Assembly: GCA_037447655.1 (NCBI GenBank)
Contig: JBBHKE010003401.1
Coordinates: 1-64,000, forward strand
Direction of reading: 5' to 3'
DNA length: 64,000 bases
Source of the DNA: Zygnema cylindricum
Lineage: Eukaryota > Streptophyta > Zygnematophyceae > Zygnematales > Zygnemataceae
The notes beneath the pieces are model-generated. The model was not told the origin of the DNA and did no database searches. It was given only the letters and a program-made list of their open reading frames with translations. Positions 1 to 11,247 of this stretch are shown in pieces. How positions within the stretch are numbered: position 1 is the stretch's first letter; each line of letters begins with the position of its first letter. A program made the translations under genes and the position numbers.

Positions 1-202
1 CGCACGCATGAAACGTCGAAAAAATAATGATTTATGGGCACGGAACAAATGCAAAAAAAAAAAATGTGTTGACCGACTTTGACTTCATTACAAAGTACAA
101 ATACGAAAAAATCAAAGACATTTAATACAAAATGAATATAATACGACAACAGACAATCGAAACGAAACAACATTAGCGACGATCCTGCCTCGTCGCTACT
201 AA
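1..202. other. Flank outside the first transposon, no gene seen
   Basis: AT-rich sequence with no convincing coding potential. It ends in the TAA copy that borders the inverted repeat of the next element, so it looks like the insertion site of that element. Confidence 0.4.
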
Positions 203-469
203 GGGTACGTCCCCATGTATTAAAGAACATACTTTTCTTTGTCTTTTTGCCCTAAAATTCAGAGAACTTGGAAAAAAACTTTAATCGTACGAGAAAATTA
301 TGTTTACCAAAATAAAGTATTCGTCAATTTATACTTTCGATGTACGGCGTGTTTGTCGTCATATGAATGCATTTTGACGTTTTCCCCTTTTCGACCCCCG
401 GGCAAGAGAATCCAGCCCAAAAAAAAACTTCATCCAAAATCACATCGAGGAGGTGATTTTAGTGAAGTA

Positions 470-1002
470 CACCGCGCATCGTTATTAGTGTCAAAGTTTT
501 GGGTTCTTAAAATTTTGATTTTTTTCCTCAAATAGGATACATGATTTTAATTTTTCCTTGACGTTAATTGAGGTACCGTACAAAATAGCGTAAAGAACTA
601 AAGTTCAATAAGATCTAAATAGCGTGGTGTACGGTCGATGTCAAACAGTACATAAATGTACCTTTTCAAGTGAAAATTTTACAAAAAATGAATTAAATAG
701 GACGCGTTCGCATAGGAACGTACGCTAAAAAAACGGGATTGGTCTGACATGTAAATTAGTCTGACATGTACGGATATTTAAATTTCACTACGGTGTACGA
801 TTTTTTATATTTTGTACGGATACATATAATAATGTATATAATCGTACAGAAAATTTTCCATTTTTGCTGTTCCAAATTAGCGTTAACACTGAAATTAGAA
901 TAAACCTTTTTTTTTTTAATTTTCAAATTCTTAATTAGCGTCAATGACAGTATATTTACTTACACACTCTTTAAACTTTGACACTAATAACGATGCGCGG
1001 TG
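470..1002. mobile_element. Mariner-like MITE 1
   Basis: A perfect 30-bp inverted repeat starting CACCGCGCATCGTTATT lies at 470-499 and 973-1002. TA dinucleotides border it at 468-469 and 1003-1004, as expected for Tc1/mariner insertion. The 533-bp interior is AT-rich and non-coding. It shares the terminal CACCGCGMATCGT motif with the MITE at 5892-6382, so the two belong to one family. It lies inside the Harbinger-like element and is therefore younger than it. Confidence 0.65.
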
Positions 1003-1127
1003 TACTGTGCAAATATCTGACTATATGAAAAAATTTGGTGGTTTACTTCCGTTAAGTACTATTATCGTGTCGAATAGGGCTGCCGACTGACGAGTGTGGA
1101 AGGCAAATTTATTCGATGTAATTGGTC

Positions 1128-1592
1128 GTGCTGTGTATCGGCAGGGTTATCCCAATAATCGATATGCACCTTTTTTTGGCTTGCCGATAGTCGACATATT
1201 GGCACGATATATTGACATCGGCTTTATCGCCAGCAAAAAGCCGATAATATCGGTTTCCATCGCGATAACACCGGTACTGATAACTATCGGCGATAATTGT
1301 ACGGTTTACACTGTATAGTTGCATGGCTTCTTCCGTCGTATTGGACCGCCGTTATTCCGTTATACAGTGTATTGAACAGATTGTTACACGTGGTCTGCCA
1401 CCCTATATACAGTGAAAAATATAATACAGTGTATATAAAGTACTCTTATATAGCGTACTATATTTTTCCCACTTATCGCCGATAAGGAGTTTGTTGGTCT
1501 CGGAGCGATATATCGGGAACCCTGACCGTTCGATAACCGATAACTATCGGCATTGGTGTTAACGCGATAAATTTCTTGCCGATACACAACAC
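1128..1592. repeat. CGATA-rich inverted-repeat element
   Basis: A 465-bp block is bounded by near-perfect inverted ends: GTGCTGTGTATCGGCA at 1128-1143 and TGCCGATACACAACAC at 1577-1592, with one mismatch. The interior is full of CGATA/TATCG words in both orientations, mostly within about 200 bp of each end, like the subterminal transposase sites of non-autonomous DNA transposons. I could not define a target-site duplication, so the superfamily is unknown. Confidence 0.4.
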
Positions 1593-3649
1593 TAGACTAA
1601 TTACCATATGAATTAAAATTTGACAACCTTAAATTTTGTTTTAAAATGTATCCGTACAACTAAACAACTCTTTCAAATTCAGTGTTCCTTGTTCAATCTT
1701 AAATATTTTTCTTAAAGCCCGTTTCTACATCATATAATTCATGTAGTGTTTTCTTGATTCGATAATTATATTACTCTCTCGAGTACAAAATAAATCATGA
1801 AATTTAGTGTACCAGAGGTCGACTCCTTACAGCAAAAATATAGTTCGAATGAGTGGTGTTTAATATAGGTTCGATGTACAGAAAAAACGGGAGACTCTAC
1901 ATAATGTAACCCCTCACAGTCAGCAATGACGACATCAATCAAACACATAAAATAAAACACCATTGCTTCCTGGGGTACTTCAGAAGATTTAAATTTGCAA
2001 ATCTTATAAAAGTCAAAGCTTCATTTAGAGCAACTATTTCAAACAAAAACTAATGGGAGACTTTCAGCTTCCTCCCTCCCTCCCTTTGTTTTTTTTTTTC
2101 GTTTCCATGTGCTCAAGTGGTTTACCATCGTGTGTTTTTGATTCATCCTCACTGTGCAGAGAATGCGGGAATTCAACCTTTCACACATAAAAATAATGTG
2201 CCTGTTAATAATAAGCCTGCTAAAATAATGAACTTGATAAAGCCAGTGATGATAAACCCATCTTTCTGTGGAAAAAAAAGAAATGAACAGACAAACGGAT
2301 TTGCTCACACAAAATCAACAAACAGCAAACAGGTATACCGCGACAGCAACTACGAATATATCTTTGATTTTTTATCTCAACTTGAATCATCATCGCATAG
2401 TGCACACTCAACGGACTTTAAATCCGGCGATTGCCATGAAAAGGTGTAAACCTCGCCTTCCAATTGGTTGTCTCTGAAAGGAAACTAGACACTTGTGCAT
2501 AGAGAATAATTAAATAAAGTGGCGAATAAAACATCGACGGTAGAAACAATACACGTTGTTCTCCCCTTAAAGGCTTGGGAGCCATAAGATTGTAAAAGTT
2601 AATACTGTGCTGGCAAAACAATCCTGGCTATGAAAAATATTATAGCAACTGCCTCCTCTCATGTTACACATTGTATACCTTGAAATGCAATCATTAGGTC
2701 CGAAGTTGACATAACTCAAAATTGTGTATTCAACAGTTGTGGATGAGAAGGTCATGAAATGAAAAGTTATGACATAGAAGTTTGTGATTTCAGAAGTTGT
2801 GATTTTAATGGTAGAGATTGAGATTTGAAACCCAGGTTTTTTTTCTGTCCAAGGGAAACATTAAATCTTCACAATTCGATAAAGAGTTCACAAACCGCAA
2901 TCGTAATCACATCAAATCTTTGACTTTCACTCACAAGTTCCCTCTTCTCTTAACCCCATATGGAGCGAATGAAAAACAAACCACGCACGCGCCACACGAT
3001 TTGTAAAATTTTTGGATGAGGGAGAGTTCTCGCTATTTTTCTCCGTACCCGTCACGCGCTATGTACGGAAAAAAATTTGCAGGGGTCTCGAACTTCCACT
3101 TGAATTCATGGGTCCTTTGCATAATTGTTCGCCGTCGCACCTCTCTTCTCTCCCTCTCACACTATCGCTTGTATCTCACACTTTTTAGAATGAGACACGA
3201 CAATATTGGTATAAAATGAAAGATCTTTAAAATTTTTTTTTTTGATTTTTTTTACTTTTTTATTTAATGGCAAATCGAGTGAGAAAAGTAGAAAAAGCGA
3301 AATCGGGAAACCATGGCGGAAAGTTATTGAATCAATGACGTCGACGTTGTCACAAGTGAGCATGACGTCACAATATCACCAAAACCTAAACATCTGCGAT
3401 TTCACAAAAATCTAGACGTCTACAACTGTCGCTGTTTTTGTTGGCGTCACTAATCGTCGGAAGTTTCGAAGTCGTCTTCAGTCGTCATCAGTAGTACCTT
3501 GCGTCTACAACCGTCACATTTCAAAGTTCCGATTTCATATTTGCACATAGGGACGCTCTTCAAAGTAGTACGAAGAATCTATACTACAGTCCAAAATACT
3601 TTGCCAAATTACCGATTACATGGGGACGTACCCTAAAGAGAACTAGCAA

Positions 3650-4269
3650 CAGAGGTCGCAAAAGTCAAAAAATTTCATACCCGAAACCGACCGTTTTTTT
3701 TTTTTCAAAATCTGTGTAACCGACGCCCAACCGAGTTTTGTCACGCTCCAAAATTGTTAACCGTTAACAGACCGTCGTTTACGAAAAAAGAAATTAACGG
3801 AATCTTGATTTTTCGCAACTAACCGTGCCCGCCTGTAACCGAAAAAGTACAAAATTAATCAATGTACGACGGAATAAGCCAATAATTACAATTTGTCGCG
3901 TTCCCTAAGATTTGCAAAATGAATAGTGTTACTACCGTGTCATATTTGCGACGCTTTGTCGCGTTGCCTAAGATTTGCGAAATAAATAGCTTACTACAGT
4001 ACCGTGTCAGATTTGCGACGCTAATCATGATGTCACGTACTTCAACGATACCAAAGAGTACAAAGTACAAGAATGTTGGATTATAGGGACAGTACAAAAT
4101 TTTCATTTTTTGGTTGACCGACCGTAACCGACCGTTTTTTTTTTCCTGGGTAATCAACCGACCGTAACCGCCCGACCCCCAAAATTTGGCAACCGAATCC
4201 GTTCCAGATCCGGCGCGGGCGGTCGGTTAACGGTCGGTCACGGTTTCGGTTGACCGTTTGCGACCTCTG
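3650..4269. mobile_element. Non-autonomous hAT element (620 bp)
   Basis: The termini are CAGAGGTCGCAAA at 3650 and TTTGCGACCTCTG ending at 4269, which fits hAT ends of the CAG-GG-GCAA type. Eight bases flank each side: ACTAGCAA at 3642-3649 and ACGAGCAA at 4270-4277, a hAT-length duplication with one mismatch. The subterminal regions carry many ACCGACCG and GGTCGGT words, probably transposase sites. No ORF of note is present. It sits 16 bp from the right end of the Harbinger-like element. Confidence 0.7.
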
Positions 4270-4609
4270 ACGAGCAACCAACGACCAGCGTGTCTCGTCG
4301 CTCGTTCACTACAATACTGTAGCCAGCGCCAATGTAGCGCCAGCACCCTCTCCGAGCTGCGACAGCGCTAAATCAGCGCCGTTGTCGGCGCTTGGCCCTA
4401 TAACAACTGGTTAACACTAAATGATGAAAAATTCACAATTGAAGCAAATAATGTCCATGTCACAACATTTAAACATTAAATAATGAAAATGCATAGTTAA
4501 ATCGAAAGCAAGCCAATTTTAAAATAAGGTGAGAGAAATGGTTCATTTTACACATAAAAATAGGCTAAACTCATTAACGGACGTGAATACAGCTATCTAC
4601 TCGATCTCT
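4270..4609. other. Spacer with AGCGCC words, no gene seen
   Basis: 4,320-4,400 holds several AGCGCC/GGCGCT words that could pair with each other. This may be an end of the neighbouring hAT element, but I could not match it to an opposite terminus. The rest is AT-rich. Confidence 0.3.
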
Positions 4610-7040
4610 CTATTCCAAATTTCGGTCATCCATATCTTCATCAAAATCCTCTTCCACTACCTCCACTACCTCCCCTTCCTCTTCTTCACATGATACCATA
4701 ACCTCCTCGTAAGTGAGATCTCTAGTCTTGTGTGCTAATCTGAATTTGCTAAAGACCCACACCAAGTCATTAGCCCTCTTAGATGTCAACCTATTCCGTT
4801 TTTTAGAGTGAATATGGTCATAGGTTGACCAAATTCCTCTCACATAAGCTGGCAACTAAGCATTGGGAAAGGACCATAATTGCTACTTTCTGCAAGATGG
4901 GGGTGACGGCCCCAAATTGTTGCCACCACTTCCACCCCGACATCTTCTTAGCACAAGCTTTTGGGACTTCCCTCCCCAAAACACCCTCAAAACCCCTATA
5001 CTTGGTCAGCTCATTGTAGGCTTCGGCTTGTTCATCCACATTCTGTACCAATATATCAAGAATAGTCTGGAAGCCTTCCATGAATTTCGTGTTTGAATGT
5101 TGTCCGTAATCAACACTCTAGTATTCATGATCGAGCACATAGCCGACTGCATACATGGGGCTATGTGCCACCCCCCATCTCGCCAACCACGATGTCTTTA
5201 GCTCCTCTAAAATATGCACTCCTTCATGATTTCTCACTCCTCTATTGCTGGAAATATTATGTAAATATTGGCCAATCATGTAAAAACCATAATAAACTTT
5301 CCCCACATTTGGGGCCCCTTTGTCACAATCCCTCATTAGACGCACTACTGGCTCTGAAACTGCCACAGCCTCCTTCACTCTCATCAAAAACTCCGAGCTT
5401 AGAATGTGCCCCTTAATCTTGGACCCTTCAGACTTGTAAGAAGCTTTGCCCACCCACTACGTGTAGTCATCATCAAACATTAAGGTCGCAAGGTTGTCTT
5501 TCACCTCTAGAAACCTCTGGAGCATGATAAAATTATAAAATTTGTCGCAAACCTGGTCTCTCCAGGTTTCAAAAGCTTGAGTGTAGAGAGCTTGTTGAAT
5601 ATGGAAGCACTCATACTATGGTTTGTGATTAATTTCAAAATCTCCTTGGCCTCTTGAACAGGTGTTGAGATAAAAGCCAACTTGCCCCAATCCTCCAATA
5701 TGAGGTCCAAAACATGGGTTGAGCATGTAGTCCACGTGATGGAGGGGTACTTATTTATGAGCAACAAGGCTTCTGCCTTGTTTACGGGAGTAGAATCAGT
5801 CACAACCTACACCACATGCTCCACACCTATTGCAAGAACTCCCTTCTCCAACACCTTAAAAACATATTCGGCATCCTTATACTCCCCACTACACCGCGAA
5901 TCGTAATCAGAGTAATGAAAATATTAGAGTACAAAAACTAAAAAAATAAATTTGAGTAATGAACGCTGATTTATGTGATAGAGCTTTTAAAACGATGAAG
6001 TTTACTCTAATTTATTTAAGTACTCTAATTTGGCACGCTAATATCATCTACGGTAAATAAGGTGTTTGTACAAAATTTGGCGAAACGTACAGTTTATCGT
6101 CACTATGACGTTGGCACTACGCGGTTTGTTAAAATGCAGTTACATGATAACGACCTCTATTAAATCATTATTTGTATTTTTTTGCTTAATTTTGCAATGT
6201 CGGAGGTCGTCCGTACTTCACACTATTTAAAATGAGCCTATATTAGAATTAAAAAAGCTAATTAAACTTTACCTTAAATATAATAATGAAAAAATTAAAA
6301 TCATTTACTCTATTTCATGTGATAGAGTCGAAATTTTGAGCAACCAAATTAGAGTAATTTGCTATAATTAGGATTCGCGGTGTAGTGTCAACCGCCGTGA
6401 GAAACATGTCACCCTTGGGGGGGACAGCCAAAATATTAAGGAGAGGCTTTTGATATATGGCTGTCCTACCGTCGGATGTGATGGAGGCACCAGTGACTTT
6501 TATCATCTCCATGTAGCTCTCCAAATCCTTATTCACCGCCGCCTTAGACTCAGATAGGAGACGGGTTCTCATGACTTTGCGAGACGGTAGTTTGTAAGAC
6601 TCTTCAATCTCTTAAGTCTGCTTCACTGCTGCCTTCAAGCAGGGATAATTAAGTAGACTAAATGGTAGGCCATTTACATAGAATGCCTCTGCCCATGCGT
6701 CATCTACCTCCTTCTAATTATGGCGATTGAAAGCATTCTTAATTTTCATCTGCTCTCCTTGTACCTTATTGCTTTGGATAGATCCAAGGCTTCCACTGAG
6801 TTCATCTAAAGCCGATAGGGTACGCTTTTGAGAGCCATGAGAAGCTTTGTACGTTTCCACTTCACTAAACTGTGCCTTCACCTCTTCCGGACATAAGTTG
6901 CAAGGCCAAATACCTCCATGCCTCACATTTCCAATAAGGTGGTTTCTTATTCTAGTCGCATGTGCATTGTATTCAAAGTTACAGTAAACACAAATGCACA
7001 GTTTATTGTCCACAAGTAGCCCACCCTTTGGGGCCTTCAC
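4610..7040 (-). pseudogene. hAT transposase pseudogene, split by a MITE
   Basis: This is a decayed hAT-superfamily transposase, which in an active copy cuts and pastes its own element. Reading from 7040, a BED-type zinc finger comes first (CVYC near 6990, then paired His). A central region follows (about 6570-6400, motif GDMFLTAVD, then 5880-5510 with VTDSTPVNKAEALLL), which resembles the DUF659/RNase H-like core. The C-terminal dimerisation region at about 5081-4820 (GRE then QFGAVTPILQK, LSQCLVAS, CERN) leads to an acidic tail near 4690-4620. The MITE at 5892-6382 interrupts the core. If the MITE and one TA are set aside, the frame is continuous across the site. Frameshifts near 5,500 and 4,830 and a stop before 6572 show it is dead. 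Confidence 0.85.
5892..6382. mobile_element. Mariner-like MITE 2, inside the hAT transposase
   Basis: The inverted ends start CACCGCGAATC (5892 onward; reverse complement ending at 6382) and continue imperfectly through TAAT. TA dinucleotides flank it at 5890-5891 and 6383-6384. The host gene gives an independent test: removing the insert plus one TA joins the two parts of the hAT frame in phase (VDT then SGEYK). CACTA termini were considered because CACTAC precedes the TIR, but the matching 3-bp duplication is absent. The interior is AT-rich and non-coding. Confidence 0.75.
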
Positions 7041-7919
7041 ATGCTCCCACTCTAGTCCTCAAGGCTTAGGCATGGTTGCAGGTGGCGAGGTTCGTGAAGA
7101 TGTTTCTGGAGGCTTTAATGGGGGCTTCAATGTTGGGATTCAATGGCAACTTCTTTTTAATGAGAAAACCTCCATAACTAGTACAAATTTCGTGCACGAA
7201 ATTGAAATGAAGTTCGCGCGCCTCTCTTTTGTGAAAATTCCATACATTTTTTGTGTACATTAAATTTGTACACAAAGCTACGAATTTTACGAAATTTTCA
7301 AAAACCTAAAAAATAAACGCATTTTCGTAAAAAAATGATAATCTGTACGTTTTGTACCTCTATGATTTGGACGGTCCGATAGGGCCAATGATTGGAAACG
7401 ACTTCACTTTGTTGCGAAAAGAAAAACGATACGAAAAACGCGATGAGACGCAAAGCTTTATACAAATGGCCAAATGCCATTGATTGAGATAGTCGGGGAA
7501 AATCAGGCGCGGACCTCTTTTATTATTACGCGTGTGACTCATTGAAAGCAGAAAATTGACAAGATGCATTATAATTGCTCATCAAAATCTAGGAAAACGT
7601 CTTTCCCAGTCGCAAAAGGAATCTGATTCGCTCATCTTTTGGAGTTAAGTGCCGTAAAAACGTAGATCTGCGCCAAAAGACGGAAAAAAAATCACATATT
7701 CGTCCTCTATATGTTTATCTTATTGTTTCTTCTAACCAGCCAACGTTATGATACGGCTCATGCCATGGAACCTAAAGAGAAAAACATGAGCCGCTAAAGG
7801 CGCCAACGTATATGCACGTGTTTTTTAGGGTTTTTAGGGTTTCCAATACCTCCCTCCTCTTTTACTCATACACTCCCTCCCTCTCGCAGTCCCTCCCTCT
7901 AATCCCTCCTTTCCATCCC
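7041..7919. other. Intergenic stretch, no gene recognised
   Basis: I see no credible coding region here. It includes two TTAGGGTTT telo-box words near 7826-7842 and a CT-rich tract (CCCTCCCTC repeats, about 7850-7918) just before the A-type LTR fragment. Short ORFs on both strands lack recognisable motifs. Confidence 0.4.
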
Positions 7920-8725
7920 TCGGCCGGCAGATAGGAAATAGCCGGTAGCTTTAGCCGTTAAGTCTAGGATTAATGTTACGTAGTATATAGTTTGATAATT
8001 ATTTAAAAATGTATACGTACGATTAATCATTTAACTGTAATAGATTACGGGATACATAGATCCGTAATATATAAAGTACGGATTACAGTACCGACTAAAA
8101 TTCAATACCGCGCATTTGTTTCGTAAGTGAAACAAATACCGCGCATGTATTTATTACGGCTACGATTGAATCTGAATTTAATCGGACGGCCGCAATTAGC
8201 GCCGAAATCGCGGAGGAAGATTTCGGCGGTTAGTGGCCATCGCCACATCGGATGACGCGTGGCGAAATTTCGTTGGATCGTGGAATCTCCGGAGATTATG
8301 GCACCGAATCCGGATATGACATGTGTCGACATTTAGGCCATGTCGTACAATGTCCGTACATAAAGTACACCGACAATTGTACTTTTGCGTACGGAACTCA
8401 ATTCTGGTTGGTTTCGTACATTAGTAGATAGAGTTTGTGAGTGAGATAGGACTTAGAAAAATTAGAAGATAGGACCCTCTCTCCTTGAGAGCTTCTGTAC
8501 AAAAGGTCAACTTTGACCCTCCATAACTTACTGCTCAGGGGAGCAAATTCAGAGATTCTTTTTGCTATCGACTTCGGGGAGTCTAGCCTTCACAGGGGTG
8601 CAGGTGGTCAGGGTTTTTGTCTGCCAAGGTGGCAGTTATTTTTGCTGAAACACAAAGGGGTCAGGTTTATCCTAGAGGCTTCTTGGAAGCTGTCTACTCT
8701 GAGGACTTATGGAGGTCTCAGAGTT
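7920..8725 (+). mobile_element. LTR fragment, copia family A (A4)
   Basis: Homologous to the LTRs of A1 (55593-56645), but about the first 250 bp are missing. It keeps the palindromic ACCGCGCATTTG block near 8107, the GTAC cluster near 8342-8392, the hairpin TGCTCAGGGGAGCA (8532-8545), and the terminal part that carries the Gag ATG. It stops in GGTCTCAGAGTT at the junction with a minus-strand gag, so the primer site and body of its element are gone. Confidence 0.75.
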
Positions 8726-9221
8726 GACCTCTCATTAGCAAAGCAGCCTGCTGAAATTGTGGAAAAGATCCACTTGCACAAGCATGAGAATCTATTAGTA
8801 TTCGAAATTTGTTACAGTATTGTGCCATTGTGCCACTTGTGTACTTGTAGTCCCAAATTTGTCCAGCCAAAAATAGTTCTTCCTGAACGTTAGCCTTTTC
8901 AAAATCAGCCTTGAGAGATTTCCAGATATCTATCGCTTTTTTCATTTTTATCCGTGACATAGCCAATTCTTGTGATATACAAAATTTCAAAAGTGACCGG
9001 GCTTGCGAATTTTTCTTTGACCAAGACAGATCTGTTTCCGCCAGGGAACCATCCAAAATATCCATAAGGTTAACATTTTTGAAGTGTGTCTCCACCATAT
9101 CCGCCTAATAGGCGTATTTTTCTCTCGAGAAGATAGGAATCTTTGATGACAAGCCCATAACCTGTTGTTCTACGACCATTGGAGCAGGTGGAGCAGCACC
9201 AGTAGTAGTAGAAGTAGACAT
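8726..9221 (-). pseudogene. Copia gag fragment, family B'
   Basis: This is the N-terminal part of a copia Gag, on the minus strand from an ATG at 9221 inside the LTR. Motifs in order are QVMGL-like at the primer site, then LMDILDGSLAETDLSW, then KKAIDIWKSL, VQEELFLAGQIWDYKY and QQAALLMRG. The same order occurs in copia B (46488 onward), so it is a close relative. In-frame stops lie near 9100. It is cut after the AALLMRG motif where the A4 LTR begins. The zinc knuckle and all of pol are missing. Confidence 0.75.
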
Positions 9222-10097
9222 AATTCACCACAGAAACTTATCCAGAATACTATCAAACAGCTGCCTTTTACAGCTCAATAAAGTTTACACAGAAGTCAAA
9301 ACTGCTTCAAACTATATCTCAGTATAGTGTATCACAAAGTCTGACAACTCACAAAGTTTCAGCACAATTGATCCAGCATACACCAAGATATGCAACTCAA
9401 AAGTTTCCCAAACTAAGTCTGCAGATTACACAGTCTGGAAGTCTGGATACATAAAGTGTTCTACGTCGTAAGTCTTATACCCTTCACTCAGCTGTCCTAC
9501 TACATAGTGCGTTTACCGCCGATACAAGTGTTCTAAAAGATACGTCCAAAAGAACTAAACTGCCACTAAGGTCTACGTGCTCCTAATCACACTAAAACTA
9601 ATCTATCACCGTTCAATCAATATTACTAAGAATCCTATACAGATGATTTGATCAAATACTTGTCGCCTGGCTTAGTGAATCTCGTCTGTTGACTTGATTC
9701 ATATCAACCGTAGCAGCACAGTCTAATTCCTGATCACATTGAAATATCCGCAGCTTCGTAGCAGCTGCGTTCTCCCATACCAAAATTAGTCGCAGCTGCG
9801 TTTGTCTTGTTGCATAGCAACTGCATTGTCCTGTACCAAAAATATCCGCAGTTGCGTTTGTCCCGTTGCGTCGCAGGCTGCGTTCGTCCGTACGGACCAT
9901 ATCAAAAATCACCGCAGCTACGCTCGTTTCATCTACGTCGCAGCTGCGTTGTTCCAATGCTGATGTCGGTACCATTTTAAATCTTGCACTGCGTTTCAAG
10001 TGATGACGCTGCGCTTCAAGTGATGACGCGTGTCTCTATAGATCTATTTCCCGCCGTCTTATAGATTTGTTGAGACGTAAAGCTTTTAAAACCAACA
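9163..10097 (-). mobile_element. 5' LTR of copia B' (935 bp)
   Basis: Read on the minus strand, it starts TGTTGG at 10097 and ends in AACAACA at 9163, followed at once by GGTTATGGGC, the primer site. The stretch 9740-10010 is packed with GCAGCTGCG, GCAGTTGCG and related words. The Gag ATG (9221-9219) is inside the LTR. Outside the LTR start lies a plus-strand protease region at 10098, into which B' appears to have inserted. Its 3' LTR is not in the window. Confidence 0.7.
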
Positions 10098-10795
10098 GGA
10101 TGGATCATGGACACTGGAGCATCAGTCCACATGTGCTCGAACAAGGCAGCTTTTACAAATCTGCAACAAACGCCTCCTTAGATTATATATTATGCTTGTG
10201 GGATGAGTGCTCAAACCTTTGCTCAAGGTGATGTATCATTAATGGTATATGTGGGGGGAAAGTCGATAGAGAGAACTCTTCACAATGTTTTGTATGTTCC
10301 AGACTTTAAAAATAGTCTTTTCTCTACATCATTAGTGGAAAGCAAAGTCTTTGAAGTCATTCTGAAAAGAGATAGACAGGTTGTTAGCAAGAAAGGAAAA
10401 GTAGCAGTAACAAGAACTATAGATGCTAGCAAAATGTAACGAATCCACATGGCTGAATATAACGAAAATGATGTTCTCTACTCCAGTGTCTAATTTGATA
10501 ATGAGTTGTGCCATAAGAGATTAGGACAAATGAATTATGATAGTCTAAAGAAAATGGGGAATTCGAGGAAAGTTGATGGAGTTTCTCTCACCTCTCATCC
10601 TATAAAATCATGTGATGGTTGTTCACTTGGCAAGATCCACAGATTGCCATTTCCAAAGGAAACAAACCACAGATCGGAAAAAGTTCAGCAACTAATACAT
10701 TCTTATGTTCTCGATCATTCACAAGTGGCTTCGGCTGGAGGCGTCCACTATATGGTCACATTTACAGATGACTACTCGAGGTAAACCAAAGTTTA
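10098..10795 (+). pseudogene. Copia protease/integrase N-terminal fragment
   Basis: This is part of a B-like copia polyprotein. The aspartic protease signature GWIMDTGASVHMCSN lies at 10098-10145. It is followed by the GAG-pre-integrase region (TLHNVLYVPDF near 10275; CHKRLGQMNYDSL near 10506) and the zinc-binding end CDGCSLGKIHRLPFP near 10610. It continues to FTDDYSR at 10760, the start of the integrase core. In-frame stops (10181, 10437, 10782) disable it. It is cut at about 10795, where a related sequence follows on the opposite strand. Confidence 0.8.
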
Positions 10796-11247
10796 CTCAT
10801 GCAATATAAAGCCATGTCCATCCGCTACATTTTGCTAACATCTTTAGTTCTTGTTACTGCTACTTTTCCTTTCTTGCTAACAACCTGTCTACCTCCTTTC
10901 AGAATGACTTCAAAGCCTTTGCTTTCCACTAATGATGTAGAGAAAAGATTCCCCTTCGCCTTCTTCATTTTCAGGCTAGACATCACCAGATTTTATGAAA
11001 TACAAAGAATTAGAATGTTCCTTGCCATTTTATTCTTTTTCGCCCAACTTGGATCTGTTTCATCAAGGGAGCCATCCAAGACCCCTAATAAGTTAGCAGT
11101 TTCAAACGAAGATTCAACCATCGCCGCCCAATACGCATACATTTGGCAATTGAAGATAAGATTTTTTGACGAAAGGCCCATAACTTGTTGCTGTACAACC
11201 ACATTTGTAGGAGGAGGACCAGGAGTATGATATTCTGTGTCCTCCAT
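10796..11247 (-). pseudogene. Copia E gag with internal deletion
   Basis: On the minus strand the ATG at 11247-11245 lies in the LTR. Gag motifs follow: PPPTNVVVQQQVMGLSSK, VESSFETANLLGVLDGSL, DPSWAKKN and ARNILILCIS, to about 10985. After the KMKK motif the sequence jumps to the pre-integrase region (about 10945-10800; STSLVESKGFEV-like). The rest of gag and the protease motif were therefore deleted. The 10800-10950 part is a close inverted match to 10320-10460 in the neighbouring fragment. Confidence 0.75.

Larger units (their letters stand above)
203..3633. mobile_element. Harbinger-like element without transposase (3.4 kb)
   Basis: The ends are a perfect 17-bp inverted repeat: GGGTACGTCCCCATGTA at 203-219 and its reverse complement at 3617-3633. 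Both ends are bordered by TAA (200-202 and 3634-3636). A 3-bp TWA duplication with GGG-starting termini is the hallmark of PIF/Harbinger elements. I see no DDE transposase or Myb-like ORF inside, so it should depend on an autonomous relative. It carries a nested MITE (470-1002) and a CGATA-rich repeat (1128-1592). From 1.6 to 3.6 kb I see only AT-rich sequence with short unsupported ORFs. Superfamily assignment rests on termini and target duplication only. Confidence 0.6.

Noticed and set aside
239-535. 98-codon ORF near the left edge
   Set aside because: No motif, lies in AT-rich DNA, and crosses the end of MITE 1, so it is a chance frame.
5887-6387. CACTA transposon, because CACTACACCG starts the left end
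   Set aside because: No 3-bp duplication outside the CACTA ends. MITE 1 with the same TIR lacks CACTA. The hAT frame shows a TA duplication.
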